From: Sporosarcina sp. P34
GTDB taxonomy: Bacteria; Bacillota; Bacilli; Bacillales_A; Planococcaceae
Length of the DNA stretch: 64,000 nucleotides
Assembly (NCBI RefSeq): GCF_002743375.1
Contig: NZ_PDZC01000010.1
Span: 60,948-124,947, forward strand
Reading direction: 5' to 3'
In this document: piece by piece, positions 53,760 through 62,811 of the stretch
Position numbering within the stretch: the stretch's first letter is position 1
Layout of the letters: the number at the start of each line of letters is the position of its first letter
Made by a program: the position numbers and the translations under genes
Notes under the pieces: model-generated
Told to the model about the DNA's origin: nothing
The model's input: only the letters and a program-made list of their open reading frames with translations
The model's database searches: none

Positions 53760-54569
53760 ATGGATTTATCCACAATTGTAGGTTTAGTATTAGGATTTGT
53801 AGCTCTCCTCGTCGGGATGACGCTTAAAGGGGTAACGCCCGATGCATTACTTAACCCGGCCGCTATTCTAATCATCATAGCAGGAACGATTGCCGCTGTT
53901 GTCATCGCATTCCCGATGAATGAATTAAAAAAGGTACCTAAATTATTTAAAATTATTTTTACTCAGCAAAAGCTTGCATCGGATGCAGAATTAATTCGTC
54001 TATTTTCTTCTTGGGCTGATATTGCTCGTCGAGAAGGGTTACTTGCCTTGGAAGCAAAAACAGAGGAAATTGATGATCCGTTTTTGAAAAATGGTTTGGG
54101 TTTGGCGATTGACGGTCAGAATGCCGATTATATTCGTGATGTATTAAGTGAAGAGGTGGAGGCGATGCAGGAGCGACATTCAGTAGGTGCACAGATCTTC
54201 TCGCAAGCCGGTACATATGCTCCAACACTTGGGGTTCTCGGTGCTGTTGTAGGACTGATTGCCGCACTAAAAGACATGAATAATATCGATGCGTTAGGCC
54301 ACGCGATTTCTGCTGCATTTATTGCGACATTGCTTGGGATTTTTACGGGATACGTCTTATGGCATCCGTTCTCCAATAAACTCGTACGGAAATCAAAAGA
54401 AGAAGTCCGTCAGAGGACAATGGTGATTGAAGGAATTCTTTCCGTATTGGAAGGGGAAGCACCGCGTGTCATCGAACAAAAATTGGCATCTTATCTTTCT
54501 GTAGAAGACCGGAAGAAGCTAGCTATTGATGGTAGCGAAGGAGCTGGTAAAGTTGGCGAAGAAGCGTAA
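53760..54569 (+). CDS. motA: Flagellar stator protein MotA
   Basis: A 269-residue stator subunit very close to B. subtilis MotA. Four TM helices; LVGMTLKGVTPDALLNPAAI near residue 20, the cytoplasmic loop with REGLLALEA near 92, and QAGTYAPTLGVLGAVVGLIAAL near 150 that forms the channel with MotB. It couples ion flow to flagellar rotation. ATG 53760 has GGAGG 8 bases upstream. Its sequence is closer to the proton-driven MotA than to MotP. Confidence 0.95.
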   Translation: MDLSTIVGLVLGFVALLVGMTLKGVTPDALLNPAAILIIIAGTIAAVVIAFPMNELKKVPKLFKIIFTQQKLASDAELIRLFSSWADIARREGLLALEAKTEEIDDPFLKNGLGLAIDGQNADYIRDVLSEEVEAMQERHSVGAQIFSQAGTYAPTLGVLGAVVGLIAALKDMNNIDALGHAISAAFIATLLGIFTGYVLWHPFSNKLVRKSKEEVRQRTMVIEGILSVLEGEAPRVIEQKLASYLSVEDRKKLAIDGSEGAGKVGEEA

Positions 54570-55320
54570 GAAAAAGAAGCACGAAATTGAACATATTAAT
54601 GAGTCTTGGCTATTACCTTACGCTGATCTCCTGACGTTGTTACTAGCATTATTCATCGTACTATTTGCTACGAGTTCAGTAGATGAGGGACGATTTGCAG
54701 AAGTATCAAAAGTATTCAGCGAAATATTTGAAAGTGGTAGCGGAATCATGAGTGAGAGTGCGCCGACCACTACCCCTGTTCCAGAAGACTCGGTAGGGGA
54801 GTTAAATGAAGATTCCTCCTATATGGAAGATCAGCAATCCTTAGGAGAAACGCAAGATGATTTGGACGAGTATATTGCGGTGAATGAATTAGAGAATCAG
54901 TTTGAGACCGAAATGACAAGCGAGGGCTTATTGCTCACAATTCGTGACAGTGTGCTGTTTAAATCAGGAGAAGCAACAATTACTCCAGAGTATAAAAGGC
55001 TGGCGAATGATATCTCTCGGTTGCTCACACTGGATAGACCGCGCCAGGTGGTCATCACAGGTCATACAGACAACATTCCGATCAACAATGCAGAGTATTC
55101 ATCCAACTGGGAGTTAAGCGTTATGCGCGCTGTAGAGTTTCTTAAAATCATTGTAGCAGACAATGAAGTTGACCCGAACCTTTTCAGTGCGAAAGGATAC
55201 GGAGAGTATAAGCCGATTGTTCCGAACAACACGATAGAAAATCGCAGTAAAAACCGTAGAGTGGAAGTACTCATTCAGCCACTTGTCTTAAAAGACGGCA
55301 CACCGGTCACACCGCAATAA
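54553..55320 (+). CDS. motB: Flagellar stator protein MotB
   Basis: A 255-residue stator subunit. Lysine-rich N-terminus, then the single TM helix with the ion-binding Asp in PYADLLTLLLALFIVLF, a plug/linker region, and a C-terminal OmpA-like peptidoglycan-binding domain (VVITGHTDNIPINNAEY near 160, KGYGEYKPIV near 215, NRRVEVLI near 236). TTG 54553 is chosen because AAGGAG lies about 10 bases upstream and it reproduces the family N-terminus; it overlaps motA by 17 bases. The ion (H+ or Na+) cannot be settled by eye. Confidence 0.94.
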   Translation: MAKKRKKKKHEIEHINESWLLPYADLLTLLLALFIVLFATSSVDEGRFAEVSKVFSEIFESGSGIMSESAPTTTPVPEDSVGELNEDSSYMEDQQSLGETQDDLDEYIAVNELENQFETEMTSEGLLLTIRDSVLFKSGEATITPEYKRLANDISRLLTLDRPRQVVITGHTDNIPINNAEYSSNWELSVMRAVEFLKIIVADNEVDPNLFSAKGYGEYKPIVPNNTIENRSKNRRVEVLIQPLVLKDGTPVTPQ

Positions 55321-55350
55321 AAAAGCGACTCCAATGGAGTCGCTTTTTTA
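55318..55350. terminator. Bidirectional terminator of motAB and DUF1128
   Basis: AAAAAAGCGACTCC-aatG-GAGTCGCTTTTTT. Confidence 0.92.
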
Positions 55351-55569
55351 CTTGCGCAAAGAGCCAAGTTCTGCCGCAATTGCTTGCATTTCATTCGGCG
55401 TGATGTTGTCACGTTTCATGACCGTCTTGTACATATAGTACAAATCATCATACTGCTCTGTACTGAAGTTTTCGGGCTTCATCGCATCCACATTTACCAT
55501 GCGCAGTTTTTCTTTAATCTGTTCAATCATGTATGAGACATTCTCAGGTGATTTCGAAGACAAATCCAT
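55348..55569 (-). CDS. DUF1128 protein (YfkK-like)
   Basis: A 73-residue soluble helical protein with the DUF1128 pattern: NVSYMIEQIKEKLRMVN, FSTEQYDDLYYMY and KRDNITPNEMQAIAAELGSL. Function unknown; common in Bacillales and Staphylococci. AAAGGCGG lies upstream of ATG 55569. Monocistronic, convergent with motB. Confidence 0.9.
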   Translation of the reverse strand: MDLSSKSPENVSYMIEQIKEKLRMVNVDAMKPENFSTEQYDDLYYMYKTVMKRDNITPNEMQAIAAELGSLRK

Positions 55570-55643
55570 ATTCTTACCGCCTTTCTTCTAATGAAAACAA
55601 TCATTTCATGAAAGCGGTAAGCTGTCAACCGAACTGAGAAGTG

Positions 55644-56999
55644 TTACTTGCGGGCTGCTTCACGTTCTTCGTCAATTTTCTTCTTGAAACGTCGTGTCTC
55701 CATAATGACAACGCCGGACAAACCGAGCAATCCAATTAAGTTTGGAATCGCCATTAGGCCATTTAATACATCTGCTAAAATCCATACAAGGTCAAGTGAT
55801 GCAGTCGCCCCTACAAATATGAATGCTACGAATATTATTCGATAAGCAAGAACTGCAGCGCGGTTAGGAATGAGATATTGGAAGCACTTCTCTCCATAAT
55901 AACTCCAACCTAAAATGGTAGATGTAGCAAAGAATATAAGTCCTATTGATACTAAGATCGGCCCGATACCACCAAGGAAAGAGCCAAACGCTTCTGCCGT
56001 CAAAGAACCAGCATCAATTGATTTATCTTGCCATTTATTACTCATAACGATTGTGACACCTGTAATGGAACAAATGACTAATGTATCGAATAATACTTGT
56101 GTCATTGAAACAAGGGCCTGACGTCCAGGCATATCTGTACGTGCAGCGGCCGCTGCGATTGGCGCTGAACCGAGACCTGCTTCATTCGAGAAGAGTCCTC
56201 GCGCGACACCGAATCGGATTACTGTACCGATTGCACCACCGGCAATTGCTTGGCCTGTAAATGCGTCTGTGAAAATCAGACCGAATGCTGCTGGAACTTG
56301 TTCAATGTTCAATACCATGACAATCGCACCAGCAAAGAAATAGAATAGTGCCATGATCGGTACGAAAAATGCCGTCACACGACCGATTGATTTGATACCT
56401 CCAAGAATAACAAGTGCACCGAATAATACCAATGCAATTCCTGTAATATAGTGTGGCACATCAAAAGTGCTTTTCATTACGTCTGCTACTGCTTTGGATT
56501 GTGTTCCGTTACCAATTCCGAACGCGGCCAATGCGCCGAATATCGCAAATAGTACGCCGAGCCATTTTTGCTTTAGACCATGTTCTAAATAGTACATCGG
56601 TCCACCAGCCATCAAGCCATTGGAATCTTTGACGCGGTACTTAACAGCCAAGATTGCCTCACTGTACTTTGTTGCCATACCGAAGAACCCTGCAAGCCAC
56701 ATCCAGAAAATCGCACCTGGCCCACCTGCTACAACAGCAGAGGCAACTCCGACGATGTTACCGACACCGACTGTAGCGGCCATCGCAGTCATTAGAGCTT
56801 GGAACTGTGAAATGTCACCATCTGCTTTTTTATCATGCTTCCGTGAAAAAACTTGCTTCAGTGAATAAGGCAGTAATCTTAATTGAATAAATGTTAAACG
56901 TAGTGTTAAATAAATTCCGGTACCAATTAATAAAATGAGCAGTGGCGGTCCCCATATTAAATCGGACGCGGTAGTCAAGAAATTCTCGATCTTTTCCAT
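55644..56999 (-). CDS. Alanine/glycine:cation symporter (AGCS/AlsT family)
   Basis: A 451-residue, roughly 11-TM sodium symporter. The family signature GDISQFQALMTAMAATVGVG lies near residue 60 (residues 61-80), with GNIVGVASAVVAGGPGAIFW next and the GLFSNEAGLGSAPIAAAAA motif near 270. It imports alanine or glycine with Na+ (or H+). GGGGGG lies upstream of ATG 56999. Monocistronic. Confidence 0.94.
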   Translation of the reverse strand: MEKIENFLTTASDLIWGPPLLILLIGTGIYLTLRLTFIQLRLLPYSLKQVFSRKHDKKADGDISQFQALMTAMAATVGVGNIVGVASAVVAGGPGAIFWMWLAGFFGMATKYSEAILAVKYRVKDSNGLMAGGPMYYLEHGLKQKWLGVLFAIFGALAAFGIGNGTQSKAVADVMKSTFDVPHYITGIALVLFGALVILGGIKSIGRVTAFFVPIMALFYFFAGAIVMVLNIEQVPAAFGLIFTDAFTGQAIAGGAIGTVIRFGVARGLFSNEAGLGSAPIAAAAARTDMPGRQALVSMTQVLFDTLVICSITGVTIVMSNKWQDKSIDAGSLTAEAFGSFLGGIGPILVSIGLIFFATSTILGWSYYGEKCFQYLIPNRAAVLAYRIIFVAFIFVGATASLDLVWILADVLNGLMAIPNLIGLLGLSGVVIMETRRFKKKIDEEREAARK

Positions 57000-57152
57000 T
57001 TCATCCCCCCAATTTCTCTATAATGTTAGTATCCGCTCCCAAGACTACGAGAACCAACCCCTTTCAGTAGATTCTGTTATTTACATGTTATTGTTAATAA
57101 TCTAAAAAATAGAACGTTTCGTCAAGCTTTTTTTAATAAAGTGCAACAAAGA

Positions 57153-57182
57153 TTGTTTGGCAAGTTGCAATATGGGTATAAT
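57153..57182 (+). promoter_or_regulatory. Promoter of the YtxH/YihY pair
   Basis: TTGTTT (57153-57158), 18 bases, TATAAT (57177-57182), about 40 bases before the start. Confidence 0.65.
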
Positions 57183-57221
57183 GAAGTGAGACGTAAACGT
57201 GAATAAGGAGGCGAAAAATGT

Positions 57222-57662
57222 ATGGGTTCTAGTAAATTTGGAAGATATGTATTAGGCGGAGCATTACTTGGAGCTGCAGTGAGTATGCTGGACCGTGCAA
57301 CACGGCAGCACACATTGACGACAGCCAGAACATCATATGAAAAAGTATTATATTACAAAGAAAATCCGGATATTGTAAAAAATGAGTTCCAACAGAAAAA
57401 AGAAAAAATGCAAACCCTTGTTGATCAAGTGAAAGGTGATGTAAACTACATCAAATCACAGGTCGATGAAATCAAGACGCTGACTCCGCAAGTGAAAGAA
57501 ATGTTTGCGGATACAAAGGAAGCAATCACAGAATCTAAATCAGAGTACGAGCAAATCATCGTAGATAATTCTACAGCTGCATCTTCTGTTACAACGGAAG
57601 GGGATGCTTCACTGCCTCCGATGGTCCAAAAAAAAAACGTGATTCCACTAGAGAAAAAATAA
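57222..57662 (+). CDS. YtxH-domain protein
   Basis: A 146-residue YtxH-type protein. The N-terminal segment RYVLGGALLGAAVSML is a short membrane or membrane-associating helix, followed by a long charged helix with coiled-coil character and an Asp/Ser-rich C-terminus. YtxH proteins are general-stress related in Bacillus; the role is unknown. AGGAGG lies 11 bases upstream of ATG 57222; an out-of-frame ATG four bases earlier (57218) would give only four codons. The YihY gene follows 35 bases on. Confidence 0.85.
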   Translation: MGSSKFGRYVLGGALLGAAVSMLDRATRQHTLTTARTSYEKVLYYKENPDIVKNEFQQKKEKMQTLVDQVKGDVNYIKSQVDEIKTLTPQVKEMFADTKEAITESKSEYEQIIVDNSTAASSVTTEGDASLPPMVQKKNVIPLEKK

Positions 57663-57697
57663 AAATAAATTCAGTAAATGAAAGGGGGACACATCAG

Positions 57698-58648
57698 TTG
57701 GAAAGACAAAAAAGTGCCCCTTCTTCAGATGCTGAAAACGGCGATGAGTCTCGAACTGAAAAAGTGAAAGAATTCATCAAAGATATAAAAGACGGGGAAG
57801 AAGAGGATTTTGATCCGACAACTACAGACGGATTTTTCAAACAATTAATTATCCGAATGAAAGAATTGGATATCTCAGCGGCTGGTTCGCAGTTAGCTTT
57901 CTTTTTCCTATTGTCTTTATTCCCTCTATTAATCTTTCTTTTTACACTGCTGCCTTACTTACAGTTAGACCAAAGCCAAATCTTCTTATTTATTCGTGAG
58001 TATGCACCAGAAGGGACAGCTTCACTAATTGAAGGAACACTTTCTGAAGTACTGGATAATAAAAGTGGTGGATTACTATCAATCGGAATTTTGGCTACAA
58101 TCTGGTCCGCGTCTAAAGGCATGGGTGCAGTAACAAAAGGATTAAATGAAGCATATGAAGTTGAAGACGATAGAAACTTTTTCGTTTCAAAAGGATTGTC
58201 GATTTTGTTTACTATTATGTTAGTTATGACTGTAATCGTCGCGTTAGTGTTACCGATATTCGGTCAACCAATCGGGCATTTGATCTTCACATTCTTAGGG
58301 TTGGAAGAGACGTTCCTGACCGTATGGAATTTGGTACGATTCCTTATTCCGCCATTGCTGATTTTTGCGGTATTCTCACTCCTATATTGGCTAGTACCAA
58401 GTATAAAGTTGAGTTTTAAAGGAATACTCCCTGGAGCTATTTTTGCGACAATAGGATGGATCGTTACTTCACTAGGCTTCTCGTTTTATATTAGTAATTT
58501 TGGAAGCTATACGAATACGTATGGTAGTATCGCCGGGATTATCGTATTAATCATGTGGTTATACTTATCAGCTATCATTTTGCTGCTGGGAGGTACAATC
58601 AACTCAATCGTGAAAAATCGTCAGGAATATAAACAACAAATAGGATAA
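57698..58648 (+). CDS. YihY/BrkB-family membrane protein
   Basis: A 316-residue YihY protein, once misnamed ribonuclease BN. A charged N-terminal region of about 60 residues precedes six TM helices, with GSQLAFFFLLSLFPLLIFLF near 68 and WSASKGMGAVTKGLNEAY near 145, typical of the family. No activity is established. TTG 57698 has AAAGGGGG 9 bases upstream. Likely co-transcribed with the YtxH gene. Confidence 0.9.
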   Translation: MERQKSAPSSDAENGDESRTEKVKEFIKDIKDGEEEDFDPTTTDGFFKQLIIRMKELDISAAGSQLAFFFLLSLFPLLIFLFTLLPYLQLDQSQIFLFIREYAPEGTASLIEGTLSEVLDNKSGGLLSIGILATIWSASKGMGAVTKGLNEAYEVEDDRNFFVSKGLSILFTIMLVMTVIVALVLPIFGQPIGHLIFTFLGLEETFLTVWNLVRFLIPPLLIFAVFSLLYWLVPSIKLSFKGILPGAIFATIGWIVTSLGFSFYISNFGSYTNTYGSIAGIIVLIMWLYLSAIILLLGGTINSIVKNRQEYKQQIG

Positions 58649-58654
58649 ATAAAA

Positions 58655-58695
58655 AGTGAAGAAAGGAACTCCCTTTCTTCACTTTTTATTTTACT
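58655..58695. terminator. Bidirectional terminator between YihY and P1B ATPase genes
   Basis: AAAGTGAAGAAAGG...CCTTTCTTCACTTTT, with A and T tracts on both sides. Confidence 0.9.
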
Positions 58696-60595
58696 CTATT
58701 TTATTAAGCATCCGTAATCCATTTAATATAACCAAGATCGTACTTCCTTCGTGTCCAATGACACCTAGAGGCAGATCTACTACTTGCATGAAGTTAGCAA
58801 TGATGAGAATTGAGATGACAGCTATCGAGAAGAAAACATTCTGTTTAACGATTCGTTGCATTTTTCTCGAAAGCTTTATGGCATATGATAAGCGATTCAA
58901 GTCGTTTTGCATAAGAACAACATCGGCTGTCTCCAGTGCTACATCTGTTCCTTCACCCATCGCAATGCCCGAAGTAGCGGTAGCCAATGCAGGAGCGTCA
59001 TTGATGCCGTCTCCTACCATACCGACTGTACCGTATTCTTTCAATAAATACTTAAGCTGAACGACTTTCTCTTCGGGTAGACATTCTGCTACGTACGTAT
59101 CGACACCAACTTCATCTGCAATTGCATGGGCGGTCTTTTCGTTATCGCCAGTTAACATCACTGTACGAAGTCCTAGAGATTGTAAAGATTTAATCGCAGA
59201 AATGGCTTCATTTCGTAATGTATCTTGTAAAGCAGCTAACGCTACAATTCCTTGTTCATCTCTCATGAAAATGACAGTTTTCCCTTCATTCGCAAGGGAT
59301 ACTGCTACATTGTCTTGGAACTCTTCTACTAACTCTACTCCAACAAATTTTGGATTACCGATTAGAATATCACCATGATCGGTCTCGGCTTTAATACCAA
59401 ATCCGGGAATGTCTTCAATATGGAGATTACGTTCAGGTTCTACACCATGCTCTGTCGCGTAATTGATAATGGCTTTTGCCAACGGGTGATTGGATAGAGA
59501 CTCCGCACCTGCAAATAAAGCAAGTGTTTCTTTCATATCTGCACCTTCTCGAACGATGAAATCCATCACGATCGGTTTTCCATTCGTCAAGGTACCTGTT
59601 TTATCAAAAGCGAATGCTTGCAATGTACTTAAGTGTTCTAAATGAACGCCGCCTTTAAATAACACACCTTTTCTGGCGCCATTGGAAACAGCCGCTAGCG
59701 TAGCAGGCATAATGGAAGCCATCAACGCACAAGGAGAAGCGACGACTAGCAAGACGATGGCACGGTAGAACGTTGTAGTCCAGTCCCAGTTAAACAAGAA
59801 GTGGGGTAAGAACATCATGATCACAACTGCAGCCAACACAATCTTTACATAAGATCCTTCAAAACGTTCGATAAATTGTTGGGAAGGAGACTTTTCGCTT
59901 TGCGCGTTTTGTACCATCGTGATAATTTTTTGAAATAACGTCTCAGAACTAGGTTTCGTCATGGTCATGCGAATTGCACCGCTAATATTCACGGTTCCTG
60001 CAAATAACTCATCGTTTTCTTGCTTTGTTACCGGAATAGATTCCCCGTTGATAGCTGACATATCAATCGAAGTGATTCCGCTTAATACTTTGCCATCGAC
60101 CGGAATGCGTTCACCTGGTTTAACGAGCAAAACGGAGCCAATCGATAAAGAGTCAGTAGATACTTTTTTCTCACTGCCGTCTTCAAGGATCAACCACGCT
60201 TCCTCGGGCTGTAATTCCATTAACGAAGATATTTCATTATGGCTTTTATTGAGAGTATAAGTTTCTAGTGCTCCGCTAATCGCAAAGATAAAAATAAGAA
60301 TTGCACCTTCAGCCCAGTATCCGATAATTCCTGAACCAATGGCTGCAAAAACCATTAGCATCTCAACGTTCAGTTCCTTATTTTTTATCGTTTCTTCAAT
60401 GCCTTCCTTGGCTTTAGCGTAACCACCAATCAGAAACGCTATGATATACAACGTGACAGAAAAGGATTCTACACCATTTTCCCCCAAAATCCATGCGGCA
60501 AGAATGATAATCCCAGAAAATATAGCTGCGATTAGTTCAAGACGTGCAGACCAGTCAATCGTCTGTTCAGGTTGTTCTTTTGCAAGTGTTGTCAT
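58691..60595 (-). CDS. P1B-4-type metal-efflux ATPase, PfeT/ZosA-like
   Basis: A 634-residue heavy-metal P-type ATPase without an N-terminal HMA domain. The transport motif SPC (VVASPCALMAS near residue 282) and the TM segment HEGSTILVILN near the C-terminus are the P1B-4 signature. The phosphorylation loop DKTGTLTNG near 328, SNHPLAKAI near 375, and MVGDGINDAPAL near 555 complete the ATPase. In Bacillus, PfeT (formerly ZosA) exports Fe2+ and Zn2+; other P1B-4 members export Co2+. The start ATG 60595 has GGAGGAG, and a Fur-like box lies just upstream. Monocistronic. Confidence 0.9.
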   Translation of the reverse strand: MTTLAKEQPEQTIDWSARLELIAAIFSGIIILAAWILGENGVESFSVTLYIIAFLIGGYAKAKEGIEETIKNKELNVEMLMVFAAIGSGIIGYWAEGAILIFIFAISGALETYTLNKSHNEISSLMELQPEEAWLILEDGSEKKVSTDSLSIGSVLLVKPGERIPVDGKVLSGITSIDMSAINGESIPVTKQENDELFAGTVNISGAIRMTMTKPSSETLFQKIITMVQNAQSEKSPSQQFIERFEGSYVKIVLAAVVIMMFLPHFLFNWDWTTTFYRAIVLLVVASPCALMASIMPATLAAVSNGARKGVLFKGGVHLEHLSTLQAFAFDKTGTLTNGKPIVMDFIVREGADMKETLALFAGAESLSNHPLAKAIINYATEHGVEPERNLHIEDIPGFGIKAETDHGDILIGNPKFVGVELVEEFQDNVAVSLANEGKTVIFMRDEQGIVALAALQDTLRNEAISAIKSLQSLGLRTVMLTGDNEKTAHAIADEVGVDTYVAECLPEEKVVQLKYLLKEYGTVGMVGDGINDAPALATATSGIAMGEGTDVALETADVVLMQNDLNRLSYAIKLSRKMQRIVKQNVFFSIAVISILIIANFMQVVDLPLGVIGHEGSTILVILNGLRMLNKIE

Positions 60596-60612
60596 GTATT
60601 CTCCTCCTAATT

Positions 60613-60631
60613 GATAATGAATTTCAATTTC
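60613..60631 (-). promoter_or_regulatory. Fur-like box upstream of the metal-efflux ATPase
   Basis: The 19 bases GATAATGAATTTCAATTTC (minus strand GAAATTGAAATTCATTATC) match the classic Fur consensus GATAATGATAATCATTATC at 15 of 19 positions. It ends 17 bases before the ATPase start codon. Fur or its relative PerR may bind it; B. subtilis pfeT is under PerR. Confidence 0.6.
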
Positions 60632-60885
60632 ATAGCACTTATTAAAGCAGTAAAGTCGATTCTACAGTAGTAGAATCGACTTTTGGGCATCTAAATAGAA
60701 TGAATATGAAGTTGTAATAGTTATTATCTACAGTATATCATTTCTGAAGAAGAAATGTTACTTATTTGGCTTTTTCCTGCAAGAATATGGGATGGAGTTG
60801 ATAAACGAAGGGAAGTGGACCGGGAGTGTACGAAGGAATTGATGTAAAACAATTAGTGTAGACTTCTAACTACGTTAAGTTCATT
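60632..60885. other. Intergenic stretch between the ATPase and fumarase genes
   Basis: No gene is seen. A perfect hairpin AAAGTCGATTCTAC-AGTA-GTAGAATCGACTTT sits at about 60653-60685. Its T-run is short and points on the plus strand, where no gene lies upstream, so its use is unclear; on the minus strand it could be in the ATPase leader. Confidence 0.4.
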
Positions 60886-60925
60886 CAAAAAAGCAGCGAA
60901 TGAGAATTCTCATTCGCTGCTTGCT
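60886..60925 (-). terminator. Terminator of the fumarase gene
   Basis: A perfect 32-base palindrome, AAGCAGCGAATGAGAA and its complement, followed on the minus strand by TTTTTT. Confidence 0.92.
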
Positions 60926-60927
60926 TA

Positions 60928-62460
60928 TTAGTTGAATACTTTTTCTTTGAATTGAGAAAGCTTTTCGAGTGATGACTTGTCAATGTCAGCATGCAAGCTG
61001 TTACCATGTGAGTCCATCGTTACGACTGCAGTGAAGTCCTCTACGCGTAAATGCCATAATGCTTCAGGAATACCGAACTCCAGCAAATCGACGCCTTCTA
61101 CCTCTTTAATACAGTCAGCATAATACTGTGCCGCACCGCCGATGCCGTTCAAGTATACACCGCCGTGCTCTTTAAGAGCTGCAAGTGTTTTAGGTCCCAT
61201 TCCGCCTTTGCCGATCACTGCTCGGATACCGAACTTCTTCATGATATCGCCTTGGTACGGTTCTTCACGCATAGAAGTCGTTGGGCCGGCTGCTTTGATC
61301 TCATACTTGCCTTCATCGTTCTTTAGAACAACAGGTCCACAGTGATAGATGACTTGACCATTCAAATCAACTGGCGCGTCGTTGTCCATTAAGTGCTTAT
61401 GGATCGCATCACGGCCTGTGTACATCCGGCCTGAAATTTTTACAACGTCGCCAACATGAAGATCACGTACGTCTTCTTCTGAAATAGGTGCTTGCAAGTG
61501 TACAATACGTGCAGTGGATTTTGCTTCTTCAGCTGGTTGTTCGAATGCAATTTTCTCGCCTTCATTATAGTGCCAGTCCATGATTTCGCCAGTTTCTGCA
61601 TTAATATTCACTGCCATACGACGATATGCCCAGCAGTTATATGCTACAGATACATAGAAGCTCGCAGGAAGACGGTGCATGACACCGATTTTACATCCTA
61701 GTAATGTTGCTTCTCCGCCGAAGCCCATTGTCCCGATTCCAAGAAGATTGGCTTTTTCCAATACGTAGTCTTCCAATTGTGCAAGTTCAGGAATTGGATT
61801 AACGTCTGTTACATCGCGGAATAGTTGTTCTTTCGCCAGATCATATCCAGATGAACGATCGCCACCGATTCCAACACCGATAAACCCGGCTGAACAACCT
61901 TGTCCTTGTGCTTGGTAGACCGAGTGAAGGATACATTTACGAATACCGTCCAAGTCGCGTCCTGCACGGCCAAGACCTTCTAATTCAGTAGGGAGGCTGT
62001 ATTGGATGTTTTTGTTTTCACATCCGCCACCCTTTAATATTAACTTTACTTCAATATAATCTTCTTCCCATTGTTCAAACTTTACAACGGGCAGGCCGAT
62101 ACCTAAGTTATTGCCGCTATTATCGCCAGTTAATGAATCTACAGCGTTCGGACGTAGCTTTCCTTTCTCCGTAGCTAGCACCAAAGCGCGTACAATGGCA
62201 GCTTTAATTTCCAATTGGTTTACCCCGATTGGTGTTTTGATCTTAAATGTAGGAAGGCCAGTATCCTGACAAATTGGAGATAGTTTATCATCTGCCATAT
62301 TGATATTATTTGCAATCGTATCCAAACTCATTGCAGCGCTTGTTCCTTTATTCTCTTTTTCCTTTGCGGAAAGAATTGCGCGTCGGACATCTTTTGGCAA
62401 GTTTGTAGACGTTTCGCAAACTAATTCATATATACTCTTTTCAATTGTCTCTATGTACAT
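60928..62460 (-). CDS. fumA: Class I fumarate hydratase, [4Fe-4S] type
   Basis: A 510-residue class I fumarase holding both subdomains in one chain. The N-terminal half has ICQDTGLPTF near residue 65, and cluster cysteines are likely in GGGCENKN near 145 and QGQGCSAGFIGVG near 185; the C-terminal half has the beta domain with VGDVVKISGRMYTGRDAIHK near 335 and GGMGPKTL near 410. It hydrates fumarate to malate in the citric acid cycle. Its cluster is oxygen-labile, and class II FumC is the usual enzyme in Bacillus. ATG 62460 has GGGGGAT upstream. Confidence 0.92.
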   Translation of the reverse strand: MYIETIEKSIYELVCETSTNLPKDVRRAILSAKEKENKGTSAAMSLDTIANNINMADDKLSPICQDTGLPTFKIKTPIGVNQLEIKAAIVRALVLATEKGKLRPNAVDSLTGDNSGNNLGIGLPVVKFEQWEEDYIEVKLILKGGGCENKNIQYSLPTELEGLGRAGRDLDGIRKCILHSVYQAQGQGCSAGFIGVGIGGDRSSGYDLAKEQLFRDVTDVNPIPELAQLEDYVLEKANLLGIGTMGFGGEATLLGCKIGVMHRLPASFYVSVAYNCWAYRRMAVNINAETGEIMDWHYNEGEKIAFEQPAEEAKSTARIVHLQAPISEEDVRDLHVGDVVKISGRMYTGRDAIHKHLMDNDAPVDLNGQVIYHCGPVVLKNDEGKYEIKAAGPTTSMREEPYQGDIMKKFGIRAVIGKGGMGPKTLAALKEHGGVYLNGIGGAAQYYADCIKEVEGVDLLEFGIPEALWHLRVEDFTAVVTMDSHGNSLHADIDKSSLEKLSQFKEKVFN

Positions 62461-62484
62461 CTCAAAATCCCCCGTTAGTATACG

Positions 62485-62655
62485 TTATTTTTTCGAATTA
62501 TCCATCTGTTCTTCTAATTCATCGAGTAACATGATCAGGCGATCTATGTCCTGCAGGTCCGTGTGTTCAGGTTCAATTGCTTCCAATGTTTCAATGAATT
62601 GATTGAATCGATTTTTCAGTTCGATGACTTGTTCATTATTTTGTGATTTGTCCAT
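62485..62655 (-). CDS. SE1561-family protein
   Basis: A 56-residue, acidic, helical protein with the SE1561 pattern: VIELKNRFNQFIETLEAI, then DLQDIDRLIMLLDELEEQ. Function unknown. ATG 62655 has AGAGGTG 5 bases upstream. It precedes the fumarase gene by 24 bases in the same orientation, so the two may share a transcript. Confidence 0.85.
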   Translation of the reverse strand: MDKSQNNEQVIELKNRFNQFIETLEAIEPEHTDLQDIDRLIMLLDELEEQMDNSKK

Positions 62656-62777
62656 ACGCACACCTCTTTCTATCATTGATATCGTATACGAAAACACCAT
62701 ATTATTCAATCTGATTTTGCTATACGAGCCGTAAACTATAAAAAAAAAGAAAATAATAATATTTTTTATTAAAACAC

Positions 62778-62806
62778 TTTACAATTAACTGAATAGTTGG
62801 TATAGT
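62778..62806 (+). promoter_or_regulatory. SigA promoter of an orphan transcript
   Basis: TTTACA (62778-62783), 17 bases, TATAGT (62801-62806) on the plus strand; the only thing downstream before the terminator is the structured sequence at 62812-62960. Confidence 0.7.
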
Positions 62807-62811
62807 AAGTT

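Noticed and set aside
53760..55320. MotP/MotS, the sodium-driven stator pair
   Set aside because: Both proteins are closer by eye to B. subtilis MotA and MotB, including the MAKKRKKKKHE-type N-terminus of MotB; ion choice is left open.
60653..60685. A terminator between the fumarase and ATPase genes
   Set aside because: The hairpin is perfect but has only a four-T tail on the plus strand, where nothing is transcribed from the left; no clear role, so not called as a terminator.
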